Positions 10,459 to 18,872 are shown, numbered from the stretch's first letter. The stretch: 64,000 nt of DNA from Caulobacter segnis (GCF_029543125.1 NZ_JARQWW010000006.1:178621-242620); one strand, 5' to 3'. The notes: generated by a model from the letters alone, not told the origin. Translations and numbers: made by a program.

Positions 10459-11703
10459 TCATTCGTGCGGGGCCTTGCGATAGGCCTCCACGTCGATCTC
10501 CTTCTCGAACCGCGCCACCGTGGTCGCCACCGCCAGATTGCAGGTGGCGTTGGGGATGGTGCGGATCATGTCGAGCAGCCTGTCGAACGGCAGGATGAAC
10601 CCGACGATCAGCGCCGTGCGCTCGTCCGGAATGCCCAGGGTCGACAGCACCGCCGCCAGCATGAACAGCGAGGCGCTCGGCACCGGGGCCGTACCCAGGG
10701 CTACCAGGGTCGCGGTGATCAGGATCATCACGTACTGCACCGGCCCCAGCTGCACGCCGAGGACCTGGGCCGAGAACATGGCCAGCAGGCCCACATAGAG
10801 CGCCGTGCCGTCGCGGCCGATGCTGGCGCCCAGGGGCAGGACCGTGGAGATGATCGGCTTGCCCAGTTTCAGGTTCCGCTCGGCGACCTGCATGGCGACC
10901 GGCAAGGTGGCCGAGCTGGACGCCGTGGAAAAGGCCACGACGATGGCGTCGAGGATGCTGAGATAGAACGGCATGACCGGCAGCCGCGCCACGATGCGCA
11001 GCAACAAACCGTGGACGATCAGGCTCTGCACCGCCGAGGCGATGATCACGCAGAGCGCCAGCAGGCCGATGTTCAGGAAGACCGCCGGGCCGTTGGCGCC
11101 GATAGCCGTGGCGACGAGGCCGAAGACACCGAACGGCGCCACCTCCATCACGAATTTGACGATGTGCAGCATCACCGCCGAGGCGGCGTCCAGCATGGCG
11201 GCGAGCGGCGCGGCGCGTGGGCCGGCGGCCAGGATGCCCGCCCCGACGAAGATGGCGAAGACGATGATCGCCAGCATGTCGCCGTCGGCCAGGGCCTTGA
11301 TCGGATTGATCGGGATCAGGCCCAATAGCTGCTCGCCCATGGTGCGGCCCGGGTCGATGAGCTGCGGCGAGGCGCTTGAGATATTGGCTCCGAAGCCGGG
11401 CTCGAAGATCGTGCCGACGCCCATGCCGACCGCCACGGCCACGGCGGCCGTGCAGACGAACAGGGTCAGGGTCCTGATCCCCAGCGAGCCGAGTTTTCGA
11501 GAGTCCGCCAGGGACGCGACGCCCGCGGCGATGATGGTGAAGACCAAGGGCGCGACCACCATGCGGATCAGCCGCACGAAGATGTCGCCCAACACCTTCA
11601 CATGGACGGCGTGCTCGCGGAACACGAGCCCGACCACCACGCCCAAGACAAGAAAACCGAGGATGCGCTTCCACAAGGGAATCGCGAACCACCACTTCAG
11701 CAT
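10459..11703 (-). CDS. SLC1-family dicarboxylate/amino acid:cation symporter, atypical cation site
   Basis: A 414-residue membrane protein with the GltP/DctA fold. HP1 serine-rich motif FSTASSSATLPV lies at 258-269. TM8 holds DMIRTIPN (Asp378, Arg381, Thr382, Asn385), corresponding from memory to GltPh substrate residues D394/R397/T398/N401. The TM7 motif normally NMDGT reads GRDGT (296-300), and the TM8 position normally Asp in NVTGD is Asn389 (NATCN). Substrate residues are therefore kept while residues near the sodium sites differ. It lies 108 bases downstream of the GH3 gene on the same strand, with an inverted repeat between. The family is certain; substrate and coupling ion are open. 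Confidence 0.87.
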   Translation of the reverse strand: MLKWWFAIPLWKRILGFLVLGVVVGLVFREHAVHVKVLGDIFVRLIRMVVAPLVFTIIAAGVASLADSRKLGSLGIRTLTLFVCTAAVAVAVGMGVGTIFEPGFGANISSASPQLIDPGRTMGEQLLGLIPINPIKALADGDMLAIIVFAIFVGAGILAAGPRAAPLAAMLDAASAVMLHIVKFVMEVAPFGVFGLVATAIGANGPAVFLNIGLLALCVIIASAVQSLIVHGLLLRIVARLPVMPFYLSILDAIVVAFSTASSSATLPVAMQVAERNLKLGKPIISTVLPLGASIGRDGTALYVGLLAMFSAQVLGVQLGPVQYVMILITATLVALGTAPVPSASLFMLAAVLSTLGIPDERTALIVGFILPFDRLLDMIRTIPNATCNLAVATTVARFEKEIDVEAYRKAPHE

Positions 11704-11769
11704 CGGTCTTGGCCCCCGACCGTCTGCGCTACACTGGGTTCAGTAGCAGTCGCTTTTGACCGGGAAGCA

Positions 11770-11803
11770 AGCGGCAAGCTTGGTTAACCCACAGCTTGCC
11801 GCT
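11770..11803 (-). terminator. Inverted repeat after the GH3 gene
   Basis: AGCGGCAAGCT and AGCTTGCCGCT are a perfect 11-base inverted repeat around a 12-base loop containing GGTTAACC. It starts eight bases past the GH3 stop on the minus strand. There is no clear T tract, so it may be a weak terminator or an mRNA-stabilising hairpin before the symporter gene. Confidence 0.5.
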
Positions 11804-11811
11804 CCAAAGGC

Positions 11812-14340
11812 TCAGCGCGCCGGGCAGGCGACGCCGCCCGGGCTGGGCGCCAGGACGATCTTGGAGAACGAGAAGGCGAACTTGCCTTCGGCGTTCACGA
11901 ACAGCGGAGTCGAGACCTTGGACACGTCCAGGCCGATGTCGCGGAAGCAGGACAGCTTGATCGCCGTGGTGGTCCACTGGCCCACCGGCGCGGCCTTGGC
12001 GGCGGCGGTGAAGTCGAACCCGGCGCCGCAATTGTCGCCGCAGCCCATGCCGACCACGACCTTGCCCTCCGGCTTGGCGTCCTGTCGCCAGGTGATGGCC
12101 AGGGCCAGGTCGCCGTTGGCTTGACGGGTCAGGTCGACCGGCGGGCCGGCCACGACCAGACGCCCCTCGCCCGGACCTTCGAAGGTCACGCCGCGCGCCG
12201 ATTCCTGGGCCGCGCCGTCCACCGGCTTGATCTCGGACAGGCCGCCCGGGCTCTTGGTGGCGCCGACGGCGTTGGCGGTGGCCAGGCCCGACGGGTCGCC
12301 GATCTGGATGATCCAGGGCGTCATCACCCGGCCGGCGTCGAAATAGGCGTCGGTGTTGATCTTCACGTCCGGCACGCCCGACACCTCGGGCAGCTTGGCG
12401 ACGCTGGTCTTCGACGCGTAGGTCAGGCCGTAGCCATAGGCGAACTGCGGGTCGTAGCCGGGCTCGCCCACGTTCGGGATCTGGGCCGCGGTCTTGGGCC
12501 AGGAGAAGGACAGCTTGCCCTTGAAGTCGTGGTTCACCGAGCCGTCCGGCTTGCGCAGCAGGACATCGGCAACACCGCCGCCCTCGGTGCCCGGCAGCCA
12601 GGCGGCGACAAAGGCGTCGGAGGCGTTGATCTCCGGGTTGGTCCACAGGGGACGGCCCGACAGGAAGACGGACACCACCGGAATCCCCTGGGCCTTCAGC
12701 TTCTTCAGCAGGGCGAGGTCGCGGGCGTCGCCCGGCTGATAGTCGAGCGTGCCGATGTCGCCCTGGAACTCAGCGTAGGGGTTCTCCCCGAACACCACCA
12801 CGGCCACGTCGGGCTTGGTCTTGAACGAACCGTCGACGCTCAGCTCGGCCGAACCGCCGGCGGCCTTGGCCGCGTCAGCGATGCCGCCGAAGATCGACTG
12901 GCCCTGCGGGAAGTCGCTATTGGTGTTGGCCGCACCCTGCCAGTCGATGGTCCAGCCGCCCGACTGCTTGCCGATGTTGTCGGCGCCGTCGCCGGCCACC
13001 AGGATCTTGGCGTTGGCCTTCAGTGGCAGCACGCCGCCGTTGTTCTTCAGCAGGACCAGCGACTTGCGCACCGCCTCGCGGGCGATGGCGCGGTGCTCCG
13101 GCGCGGCGAGACGGTCGAACTTGCCCTCGACCTCTTCATAGTGGCCGGCGTCGAACAGGCCCGACTTCACCTTCACGCGGATGATGCGGCGAACGGCGTC
13201 GTCGATGCGCGCCATGCCGATCTCGCCCGACTTCGCCTGGGCCAGGGTGTTGTCGTAGAGCTCCTTCCAGCTGTCCGGAGCCATGAACATGTCGAGGCCG
13301 GCGTTGATCGCCTGCGGACAGTTGGTGGTGGTGCAGCCGGCCACCTGGCCGTGGGCGTTCCAGTCGCCGACGGTGAAGCCCTCGAAGCCCATCTGCTTCT
13401 GCAGCACGTCGGTCAGCAGACTCTTGTTGCCGGTGTGCTTGACCCCGTTCCACGACGAGAACGAGACCATCACGGTCAGCACGCCCTCGTTGATAGCGGG
13501 CACGTAGCCCTGCACGTGGTCGCGGATCAGCTCGGCTTCCGTGCCGACGAAATCACCCTGATCCTTGCCTTCCTTGGTGCCGCCGTCGGCCAGGAAGTGC
13601 TTGGCCGAGCCGGGGATGTGGCCCTTGGCCAGGGACTGGCCAGCGACCAGCTTGCCTTGCAGGCCCAGCGTCATCGGACCGGCGTAGGAGCGGACGATCT
13701 CCGGGTTCTCGCCATAGCCCTCGTAGGAGCGGCCCCAGCGGTCGTCGCGCGGCACGGCCAGGGTCGGACCGAACGTCCAGTCGGCGCCGGTGACGGCGAC
13801 TTCCTCGGCGGTGGCCTTGCCGATGCGGCCGATCAGTTCCGGATCACGGGCGGCGCCCAGGCCGATATTGTGGGGAAACACGGTGGCGCCGACCACATTG
13901 TTGTGGCCGTGGACGGCGTCGATGCCGAACATCAGCGGGATCGGCACGTGGCCGTCGCGCTTCTCCAGCGCCACGGCGCGGAACTCGCGCAGGAACTCCA
14001 TCCAGCGCTGCGGCGTCGCGCGCTCGTTGGCGTCGGGGGCCGAGTTGCCGCCGGCCAGGATCGAACCCAGCGGATACTTGCGAAGGTCTTCCGGCTTGAT
14101 CCAGCCGATGTCGGCCTGGACCAGCTGGCCCACCTTCTCCTCGATGCTCATCTTCGACATCAGGTCGGTGATGAAGGCTTCGGTCTTGGCGTCGGTGATG
14201 GCGGCGGGGCTATGGGCCTTGGGCCACAGGGCCGGATTGGCGGTGGCCGGACCCGAGGGGGTCAGCTTCTCGGCGGCGACGGCGGTGGAGCCGGCGGCCA
14301 GGACAAGCGCGATCGCCGTGAGGCTGGGGGCGAGCTTCAT
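11812..14340 (-). CDS. Glycoside hydrolase family 3 beta-glucosidase / exo-glucanase, exported
   Basis: An 842-residue protein with a Sec signal ending VAAEKLT. It has a GH3 TIM barrel (about 50-390): KHF at 247-249, DDRWGRSYEGYGENP at 199-212, and nucleophile Asp326 in FTVGDWNAHG. The C-terminal sandwich follows (VRKSLVLLKNNGGVLPL, then VVVFGENPYAEFQGD and SGRPLWTNPEINASDAFVAAWLPGTEGGG). A further C-terminal region of about 200 residues (after 650) contains a CBM-like jelly-roll as in marine ExoP-type enzymes. It should release glucose from beta-glucans or cello-oligosaccharides in the periplasm or at the surface. A LacI-type palindrome lies 69 bases upstream, and the adjacent upstream gene is a LacI regulator, with glucokinase before it. 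Confidence 0.93.
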   Translation of the reverse strand: MKLAPSLTAIALVLAAGSTAVAAEKLTPSGPATANPALWPKAHSPAAITDAKTEAFITDLMSKMSIEEKVGQLVQADIGWIKPEDLRKYPLGSILAGGNSAPDANERATPQRWMEFLREFRAVALEKRDGHVPIPLMFGIDAVHGHNNVVGATVFPHNIGLGAARDPELIGRIGKATAEEVAVTGADWTFGPTLAVPRDDRWGRSYEGYGENPEIVRSYAGPMTLGLQGKLVAGQSLAKGHIPGSAKHFLADGGTKEGKDQGDFVGTEAELIRDHVQGYVPAINEGVLTVMVSFSSWNGVKHTGNKSLLTDVLQKQMGFEGFTVGDWNAHGQVAGCTTTNCPQAINAGLDMFMAPDSWKELYDNTLAQAKSGEIGMARIDDAVRRIIRVKVKSGLFDAGHYEEVEGKFDRLAAPEHRAIAREAVRKSLVLLKNNGGVLPLKANAKILVAGDGADNIGKQSGGWTIDWQGAANTNSDFPQGQSIFGGIADAAKAAGGSAELSVDGSFKTKPDVAVVVFGENPYAEFQGDIGTLDYQPGDARDLALLKKLKAQGIPVVSVFLSGRPLWTNPEINASDAFVAAWLPGTEGGGVADVLLRKPDGSVNHDFKGKLSFSWPKTAAQIPNVGEPGYDPQFAYGYGLTYASKTSVAKLPEVSGVPDVKINTDAYFDAGRVMTPWIIQIGDPSGLATANAVGATKSPGGLSEIKPVDGAAQESARGVTFEGPGEGRLVVAGPPVDLTRQANGDLALAITWRQDAKPEGKVVVGMGCGDNCGAGFDFTAAAKAAPVGQWTTTAIKLSCFRDIGLDVSKVSTPLFVNAEGKFAFSFSKIVLAPSPGGVACPAR

Positions 14341-14408
14341 GAACTATTCTCCCACGGGACAGCCGGCGGCCCGGCTTTTTCATTGTGAGCGCCAAGCTAT
14401 CCGCGCCA

Positions 14409-14422
14409 TGACAACGCTGTCA
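14409..14422. promoter_or_regulatory. LacI-type operator upstream of the GH3 gene
   Basis: TGACAACGCTGTCA is an even-length near-palindrome with a CG centre, typical of LacI-family sites. It differs at one base from the perfect palindrome TGACAGCGCTGTCA at 16687-16700 upstream of glk. Confidence 0.7.
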
Positions 14423-14456
14423 ACGCGAACTGACGCTCTCGCCTTGTTTGCAGGCC

Positions 14457-15485
14457 TCAGCCCTTCAGGGGCTTGGTGGAATCGCGGACGACCAATTCGA
14501 AATCGAGCAGGCGGCTGGCCGGCGCGCCGTCCTCGGTGGTCATCTCGCCGCTGATCAGCAGGTCGGCGGCCGCCGCCGCCATGTTGGCGATCGGCTGGCG
14601 GATGGTGGTCAGTTGCGGCCAGACCATGCGCGCGCTGGGCGTGTCGTCGAAGCCCACGACGGAGAGATCGTCCGGCACCGTCAGGCGAAGCTGATGCGCG
14701 GCGGCGATGACACCCAAGGCCATGTCGTCGTTGGAAGCGAAGACGGCGGTAGGCCGATCCTTGGCCGCCAGCAGGGTCTTTGCCGCCTCGAAGCCCGACT
14801 GGAACGAGAACCAGCCCTGCACCACCCAGTCCTCGCGGACGGCGACGCCGTGGGCCTTCATGGCCTCGCGGAAGCCCTCCTCGCGCAGGTGCGAGGCGCC
14901 GTGGTCCGGGTGCCCCTTGATGAAGCCGATGTCGCGATGACCCAGGCCGATCAGATGGCTGGTCATCTCGGCGGCGGCGCGGCGGTCGTCCATGTGGACA
15001 TAGGCGGCGCGGTCGAGCTGGCCGTCCGGCGCGACGCGGACATAGGGCACCTGCGCCGCGTCGAGCGCGTCCAGCAGCACCGGGCTGTCGCAGACCGGCG
15101 GAGTCAGCAGCACGCCGTCCACCCGCAGGGTCGCCAGCATGGGGATCAGCTGCGAAGCGAAGTCGGCGGCGGTGGAGTCCAGCGGCTCGACCAGCAGGTG
15201 GTAGCCGGCCTCGCGGCAACGCAGGACCGCGCCCATGTGGACGTCGGCGTTGTAGGCCGGGCTCGGGTTGTCGAAGAACACGCCGATCAGATAGGAGCGC
15301 GACCCCGCCAGGCTGCGGGCCGAGACGTTGGGCTTGTAGTTGAGCTCCTGGACGGCGGCGAGAACCCGCTCGCGCGTGTCGTCCTTTACGTTCGGCTCGC
15401 GGTTCAGAACCCGCGAGACGGTCTTGATCGAGACGCCAGCCTTGGCCGCCACGTCATTGATGGTGATCGATCGCACCGCTTCCAA
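14457..15485 (-). CDS. LacI-family transcriptional repressor of the GH3/glk locus
   Basis: About 342 residues. The N-terminal HTH and hinge are canonical: ITINDVAAKAGVSIKTVSRVLN, then YKPNVSARSLAGSRSYLIGV. They are followed by a periplasmic-binding-protein-like effector domain (GFIKGHPDHGASHLREEGF, AVFASNDDMALGVIAA, VGFDDTPSARMVWPQLTTIRQP). The first codon is uncertain: TTG at 15485 sits only three bases from AAGGGG, while GTG at 15476 (MRSITINDV) sits twelve bases away. It lies between glk and the GH3 gene on the same strand. Palindromes upstream of both neighbours make it their likely repressor, with a glucose- or cellobiose-type inducer inferred. Confidence 0.92.
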   Translation of the reverse strand: MEAVRSITINDVAAKAGVSIKTVSRVLNREPNVKDDTRERVLAAVQELNYKPNVSARSLAGSRSYLIGVFFDNPSPAYNADVHMGAVLRCREAGYHLLVEPLDSTAADFASQLIPMLATLRVDGVLLTPPVCDSPVLLDALDAAQVPYVRVAPDGQLDRAAYVHMDDRRAAAEMTSHLIGLGHRDIGFIKGHPDHGASHLREEGFREAMKAHGVAVREDWVVQGWFSFQSGFEAAKTLLAAKDRPTAVFASNDDMALGVIAAAHQLRLTVPDDLSVVGFDDTPSARMVWPQLTTIRQPIANMAAAAADLLISGEMTTEDGAPASRLLDFELVVRDSTKPLKG

Positions 15486-15553
15486 ACGCCCCTTAACTTA
15501 GCCGCGCGAAGCTATGGAGGTCGGCCCTCGCCGTCAATCGGCCCCGGCCAAGC

Positions 15554-16573
15554 TTAGCCTAGGGCCAGCAGACGGGGCGCATGGGCGGCGCCCAGCAACG
15601 CAGCGTAGGGGCGCAGGATCACGCGAACCGGGATGGCCTCCAGATAGCCGCGGAAACGGCCCTTCTCTTCAAACCGAGCGCGGAAGGGGCTGGCGTCGAG
15701 AATGTCCAGGATCCGGGGCGCGATGCCGCCGCCGATATAGACCCCGCCCTGGGCGCCGAAGGTCAGGGCCAGATCGCCGGCCACTGAACCGAGAATGCCG
15801 CAGAAACGGTTCACCGTGCGCAGGGCCGAGGCGTCGCCCTCCACCGCGCGGCGGGTGATCTCGGCCGGATCACGATGCACCGCGCCCTTGCCGTCGATCT
15901 CGCACAGGGCGTCGTGCAGGTCGCACATGCCCGGACCGGACAGGATGCGTTCGGTCGACACCCGGCCGTACTTGCGGGTGAGGATGCGGAGGATTTCGAT
16001 CTCCACCTCGTCCACCGGGGCGAAGGCCACATGGCCGCCCTCGGTGGCCATGGCCGCATGGCCCGTGCCGTCGCGCGCCAGCGCCGAGACACCGAAGCCC
16101 GTGCCAGGGCCAAGCACCGCGATGGTCTTCTGGTTGGAGACGAAGGAGGGACCGCCGATCTGGTGCGTGTCACCCGCCTCGAGCAGCGGCGCGGCCAGCG
16201 CCAGGGCGGCGTAGTCGTTCAGCAGGCGGGCGCCGTCGAAGCCCATGCCCACCAGGGCGGCCTCGGACAGTTCCCAATCCAGATTGGTGAAGCGGATGGC
16301 GCCATCGACGATGGGGCCGGCCACGGCGATCACCGCCAGATGCGGCGGGCGCTTCAGCCCCACGCGCTCCAGATAGGCGGCGACGGAGTCGTAGGAGCGC
16401 GGATAGTCGCTGGTCAGATAGCCGTGGGCGTCGAGGATCTCGGGCTTCTCGGCGCTGAGGTCGACGAGACCATAGCGGGCGTTGGTGCCGCCGATGTCGC
16501 CCACCAGAGCCAGGTTCTCCGGGGCGAGGTCGGCCAGGGTCTCACGAACGCGATCAAGCATGGCGGCGGGCAT
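15554..16573 (-). CDS. glk: Glucokinase
   Basis: About 339 residues from ATG 16573 (MPAAMLDRVRE); ATG 16561 is an equal alternative, and neither has a clear ribosome binding site. The ROK-unrelated bacterial Glk family shows: ATP-binding LALVGDIGGTNARYGLV near the start, FTNLDWELS, glucose-binding LLNDYAALALA, VLGPGTGFGVSAL, TEGGHVAFAP, and the C-terminal GGVYIGGGIAPRI. It phosphorylates glucose with ATP to feed the Entner-Doudoroff pathway. The position before lacI and the beta-glucosidase gene indicates that glucose released by the latter is its substrate. A perfect LacI-type palindrome lies about 115 bases upstream. Confidence 0.93.
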   Translation of the reverse strand: MPAAMLDRVRETLADLAPENLALVGDIGGTNARYGLVDLSAEKPEILDAHGYLTSDYPRSYDSVAAYLERVGLKRPPHLAVIAVAGPIVDGAIRFTNLDWELSEAALVGMGFDGARLLNDYAALALAAPLLEAGDTHQIGGPSFVSNQKTIAVLGPGTGFGVSALARDGTGHAAMATEGGHVAFAPVDEVEIEILRILTRKYGRVSTERILSGPGMCDLHDALCEIDGKGAVHRDPAEITRRAVEGDASALRTVNRFCGILGSVAGDLALTFGAQGGVYIGGGIAPRILDILDASPFRARFEEKGRFRGYLEAIPVRVILRPYAALLGAAHAPRLLALG

Positions 16574-16686
16574 CAAAACTGGTCGGCGAGGCGTCGCACC
16601 GAGACTCGGCTTTCGAGGGAGCTCACAAACACAGTCTTTGCCTTCATCATGGACACGTTTCCCGCTGTCGCGTCTTATCGTGATTA

Positions 16687-16700
16687 TGACAGCGCTGTCA
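16687..16700. promoter_or_regulatory. LacI-type operator upstream of glk
   Basis: TGACAGCGCTGTCA is a perfect 14-base palindrome with a CG centre. It is near-identical to the site before the GH3 gene (14409-14422), which indicates one regulon. Apart from this site I see nothing else in the 16574-16842 intergenic stretch. Confidence 0.72.
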
Positions 16701-16842
16701 CCCATAACCGGGGCGCACTGGCTAGGCCAGCAAAAGTTTCACCGACCAACATGATCAACGCGCCGCCCATACGGACGGCGCGCTCACATTGACCATAGAA
16801 GCCCAATGGGGCGTGGGGAAGGCCAGCGGGACAGCCTCTCCG

Positions 16843-17001
16843 TCAGGAGAGCGGCGCCCCTTTCGAAGGCGCAGGCGCCTCGCGAAGCAGAATCGAGCGG
16901 CTTCGCTGCCCGACATCCGCAAGCGACGCCTGCGGCGAGCGGGCCTTCGAGGCCTCGGACTTCGGGGCCAGATTCGACCAAAGCGTACTCAACCGGGTCA
17001 T
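16843..17001 (-). CDS. 52-residue ORF, last gene of the luxRI operon (hypothetical)
   Basis: MTRLSTLWSNLAPKSEASKA to a C-terminus GAPLS. The ATG overlaps the stop of the preceding 85-residue gene (TGATG), the same coupling seen between luxI and that gene. AGGA lies eight bases before the ATG. The product would be small, basic and Ser/Ala/Arg-rich with no membrane segment. I recognise no family. It could be chance, because short open frames are common at this GC content; the coupling geometry and ribosome binding site argue for translation. Confidence 0.45.
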   Translation of the reverse strand: MTRLSTLWSNLAPKSEASKARSPQASLADVGQRSRSILLREAPAPSKGAPLS

Positions 17002-17258
17002 CACGCGTTTCCTGAAGGTCCCATCACGGCGCAGACTTCGCGCAGCCGGCGCTCGACGGCCTCGGCGCCTTCGCGCCGTTCGATCTCGACCAGGCGGCGG
17101 GTGATGTTCAGCAACACCGCACGTTCGCGGCGGCTGAGATGGGCATGGTACTCGGCCAGGGCGCGCAGCTCGGCGCTGCTGATCGCTTCCGGGTGGTTGA
17201 AGGCGTTGGCGGCCAGACGGGTCATGGCCATGCCGGAATAGGAGCCGCGGACAGCCAT
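17001..17258 (-). CDS. 85-residue protein coupled to luxI (unknown)
   Basis: MAVRGSYSGMAMTRLAANAF at the N-terminus, then a charged helical stretch SRRERAVLLNITRRLVEIER. Its ATG overlaps the luxI stop (TGATG), and GGAGG sits seven bases upstream within luxI, so it is almost certainly translated with luxI. It is predicted soluble and mostly helical, with no cysteines in conserved spacing beyond one Cys near the C-terminus. I do not recognise a named family. Its position suggests a role in, or co-regulation with, acyl-homoserine-lactone signalling (inference). Confidence 0.75.
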   Translation of the reverse strand: MAVRGSYSGMAMTRLAANAFNHPEAISSAELRALAEYHAHLSRRERAVLLNITRRLVEIERREGAEAVERRLREVCAVMGPSGNA

Positions 17259-17944
17259 CAGCGGGCCTCCATCAGCTCGAAGCTTCGAGCCGGCTCACGC
17301 AGGCCTGGCAGCAGGCCGGCGTCGACCTGGGGGTCCTGCAGCTTGCCCTTGGGCGCGCCATAGGCGGCCTTCATGCGCTCCAGCCCCTCGTCCGAAGCGG
17401 TCATCACATAGGGGTAGGAGAAGGGGTCCCCCGGGGCGAAGCGGATCGGCGCGCCGAGAGCGTCGACAGCGATGCCCTGACGGATGAGCGCCTCCAGCGA
17501 CGACTGGTAGTAGACGCCCAGGGTCTGGGTCCAACCCATCCGGGCCGCTAGTTCGCCGTGCGAGATGTAGAGGTCGCCCATGGCCGCCGTGCGCTCCTCC
17601 CGTGACAGGGACAGGTCCACGCAGAAGCGCGAGCTTTCCACGATGGTCGAAGAGCGCGGCAGCGGCGTTCCGATCTGGGCCTGCAGCACGTCGCAGGTGA
17701 CATTGGGGGCGTCCGACGGCGTCAGGCGGCAGGTCCCGACGACCCGGCCGGCGTCGTTGAGAGCCACGAGGTGATGCGCCGCCGGGGTGAAGTCGAACTG
17801 GTCGATCTCACGCTCGCCGTCGCCGGCCAGATCCGGCAGCTCCCAGCCCAGGGTTTCGATGAAGATGCGGCGGCGGAGCCGGAAAGCCTCGTCCATGAGG
17901 CCGCTGAGGGCCGTGCGATGATGTGCGCGAATGACGATGGCCAT
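17258..17944 (-). CDS. Acyl-homoserine-lactone synthase (LuxI family)
   Basis: A 228-residue protein. All invariant LuxI residues are visible: Arg24 and Phe28 (RLRRRIF), Trp34, Asp48 and Asp51 (EIDQFD), Arg73 (VVGTCRL), Glu103 and Arg106 (IVESSRF). The family makes N-acyl-homoserine lactone from S-adenosylmethionine and an acyl-carrier protein or acyl-CoA donor. The acyl chain cannot be read from sequence. luxR lies 101 bases upstream on the same strand, with an inverted repeat in the gap that is a candidate lux box. Two small coupled ORFs follow. Confidence 0.95.
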   Translation of the reverse strand: MAIVIRAHHRTALSGLMDEAFRLRRRIFIETLGWELPDLAGDGEREIDQFDFTPAAHHLVALNDAGRVVGTCRLTPSDAPNVTCDVLQAQIGTPLPRSSTIVESSRFCVDLSLSREERTAAMGDLYISHGELAARMGWTQTLGVYYQSSLEALIRQGIAVDALGAPIRFAPGDPFSYPYVMTASDEGLERMKAAYGAPKGKLQDPQVDAGLLPGLREPARSFELMEAR

Positions 17945-18009
17945 GGCCTGCTCCCGTTCGGTCGAATTCCGACGAGATGCAGGATGAGACGCCCCCTTCC
18001 CCGGCGGCA

Positions 18010-18027
18010 GTCCCCGAGAACGGGGAC
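18010..18027. promoter_or_regulatory. Candidate lux box between luxR and luxI
   Basis: GTCCCC-GAGAAC-GGGGAC is an 18-base inverted repeat. Its centre is about 74 bases before the luxI ATG, which would suit a LuxR site near -42 with a 30-base leader. No T tract follows on the minus strand, which argues against a simple terminator for luxR. The sequence does not match the classical lux box closely. Confidence 0.4.
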
Positions 18028-18045
18028 AACCGCACCCTGAAGTTG

Positions 18046-18765
18046 CTAAGGCGCGATCTGGCCCGACCAGATGCCGACGGCCACGGACTGGGCGCGGTCC
18101 TCGGACTGGAGCTTGAGGAAGACGCGCTTCCAGTGCGTACGCACGGTTTCGGGCGAGATGCCCAGCTCCAGGGCGATCATCTTGTCCGACTGGCCGAGGG
18201 CCGCGAGGTTCAGGATGCGCCGCTCCTGGGGCGACAGGGTCTTCACCGCCGGCTGCAGCCGCACTTCGCGCAGGTGCAGCAGGCGCTGCATGAAGGTGCT
18301 GGCCACGAAGGACATCACCCCCTGGTCCATGTCGTTCCAGTGGATGGTCGGGCCGGACACGTTGACCACCGCCGCATTGAGCAGGCCGCCGGTGCCCACC
18401 GGCTGGGTGAAGCCGTCAGCCAGTCCGAATTGCCGCGCGTCGCGAAACAGCTCCGAACTGGCCTGGGACGTGGTGCGCGAGATGTCGGCCCAGGTGAAGC
18501 CGCCCGGCTGGGTCAGGGCGCGCTGCACCACCGGGTCGATCAGGTACTGCTCCTTGGCGAGATAGTACTCGGTCCACTCGTCCGCCCAGTTGGAGACCAT
18601 GCCCAGGCGCGGGTCCATCCGCTCGGGATTGGCCAGGACCCAGGTGGAGTAGGTGCGGGCGCCGAAGGGCTCGATCGCGCGTTCAAATGCGCCGATGGCC
18701 GCGCTCACCGTCTGGGCGCGCGTCAGGACCCCGATCTGGGCGAGCGCTTCTTCAACCCGGCTCAT
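18046..18765 (-). CDS. LuxR-family quorum-sensing regulator
   Basis: 239 residues from ATG 18765, chosen because GAGGG sits five bases upstream; a TTG six codons earlier is less likely. The N-terminal autoinducer-binding domain keeps the ligand-pocket pattern WTEYYLAKEQYLIDPVV followed by FTWADI (Trp, Tyr, Asp-Pro, Trp). The C-terminal GerE HTH reads LSPQERRILNLAALGQSDKM, then ELGISPETVRTHWKRV. It pairs with the downstream luxI gene and is expected to bind the cognate acyl-homoserine lactone and activate luxI. Confidence 0.94.
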   Translation of the reverse strand: MSRVEEALAQIGVLTRAQTVSAAIGAFERAIEPFGARTYSTWVLANPERMDPRLGMVSNWADEWTEYYLAKEQYLIDPVVQRALTQPGGFTWADISRTTSQASSELFRDARQFGLADGFTQPVGTGGLLNAAVVNVSGPTIHWNDMDQGVMSFVASTFMQRLLHLREVRLQPAVKTLSPQERRILNLAALGQSDKMIALELGISPETVRTHWKRVFLKLQSEDRAQSVAVGIWSGQIAP

Positions 18766-18872
18766 GCCACCCTCACAACCCAAGCGACGCTAGACCGCAA
18801 AACACCACCGGGGAAGACAGCCTATTGTCACAGCGCTCGACAGTACAGTTTCCAAGCCCATAAAGGGATTGC

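Noticed and set aside
16784..16981. A 65-codon minus-strand frame starting at TTG
   Set aside because: It overlaps the 52-residue ORF in another frame, has a TTG start with no ribosome binding site and no coupling. The 16843-17001 frame is better supported.
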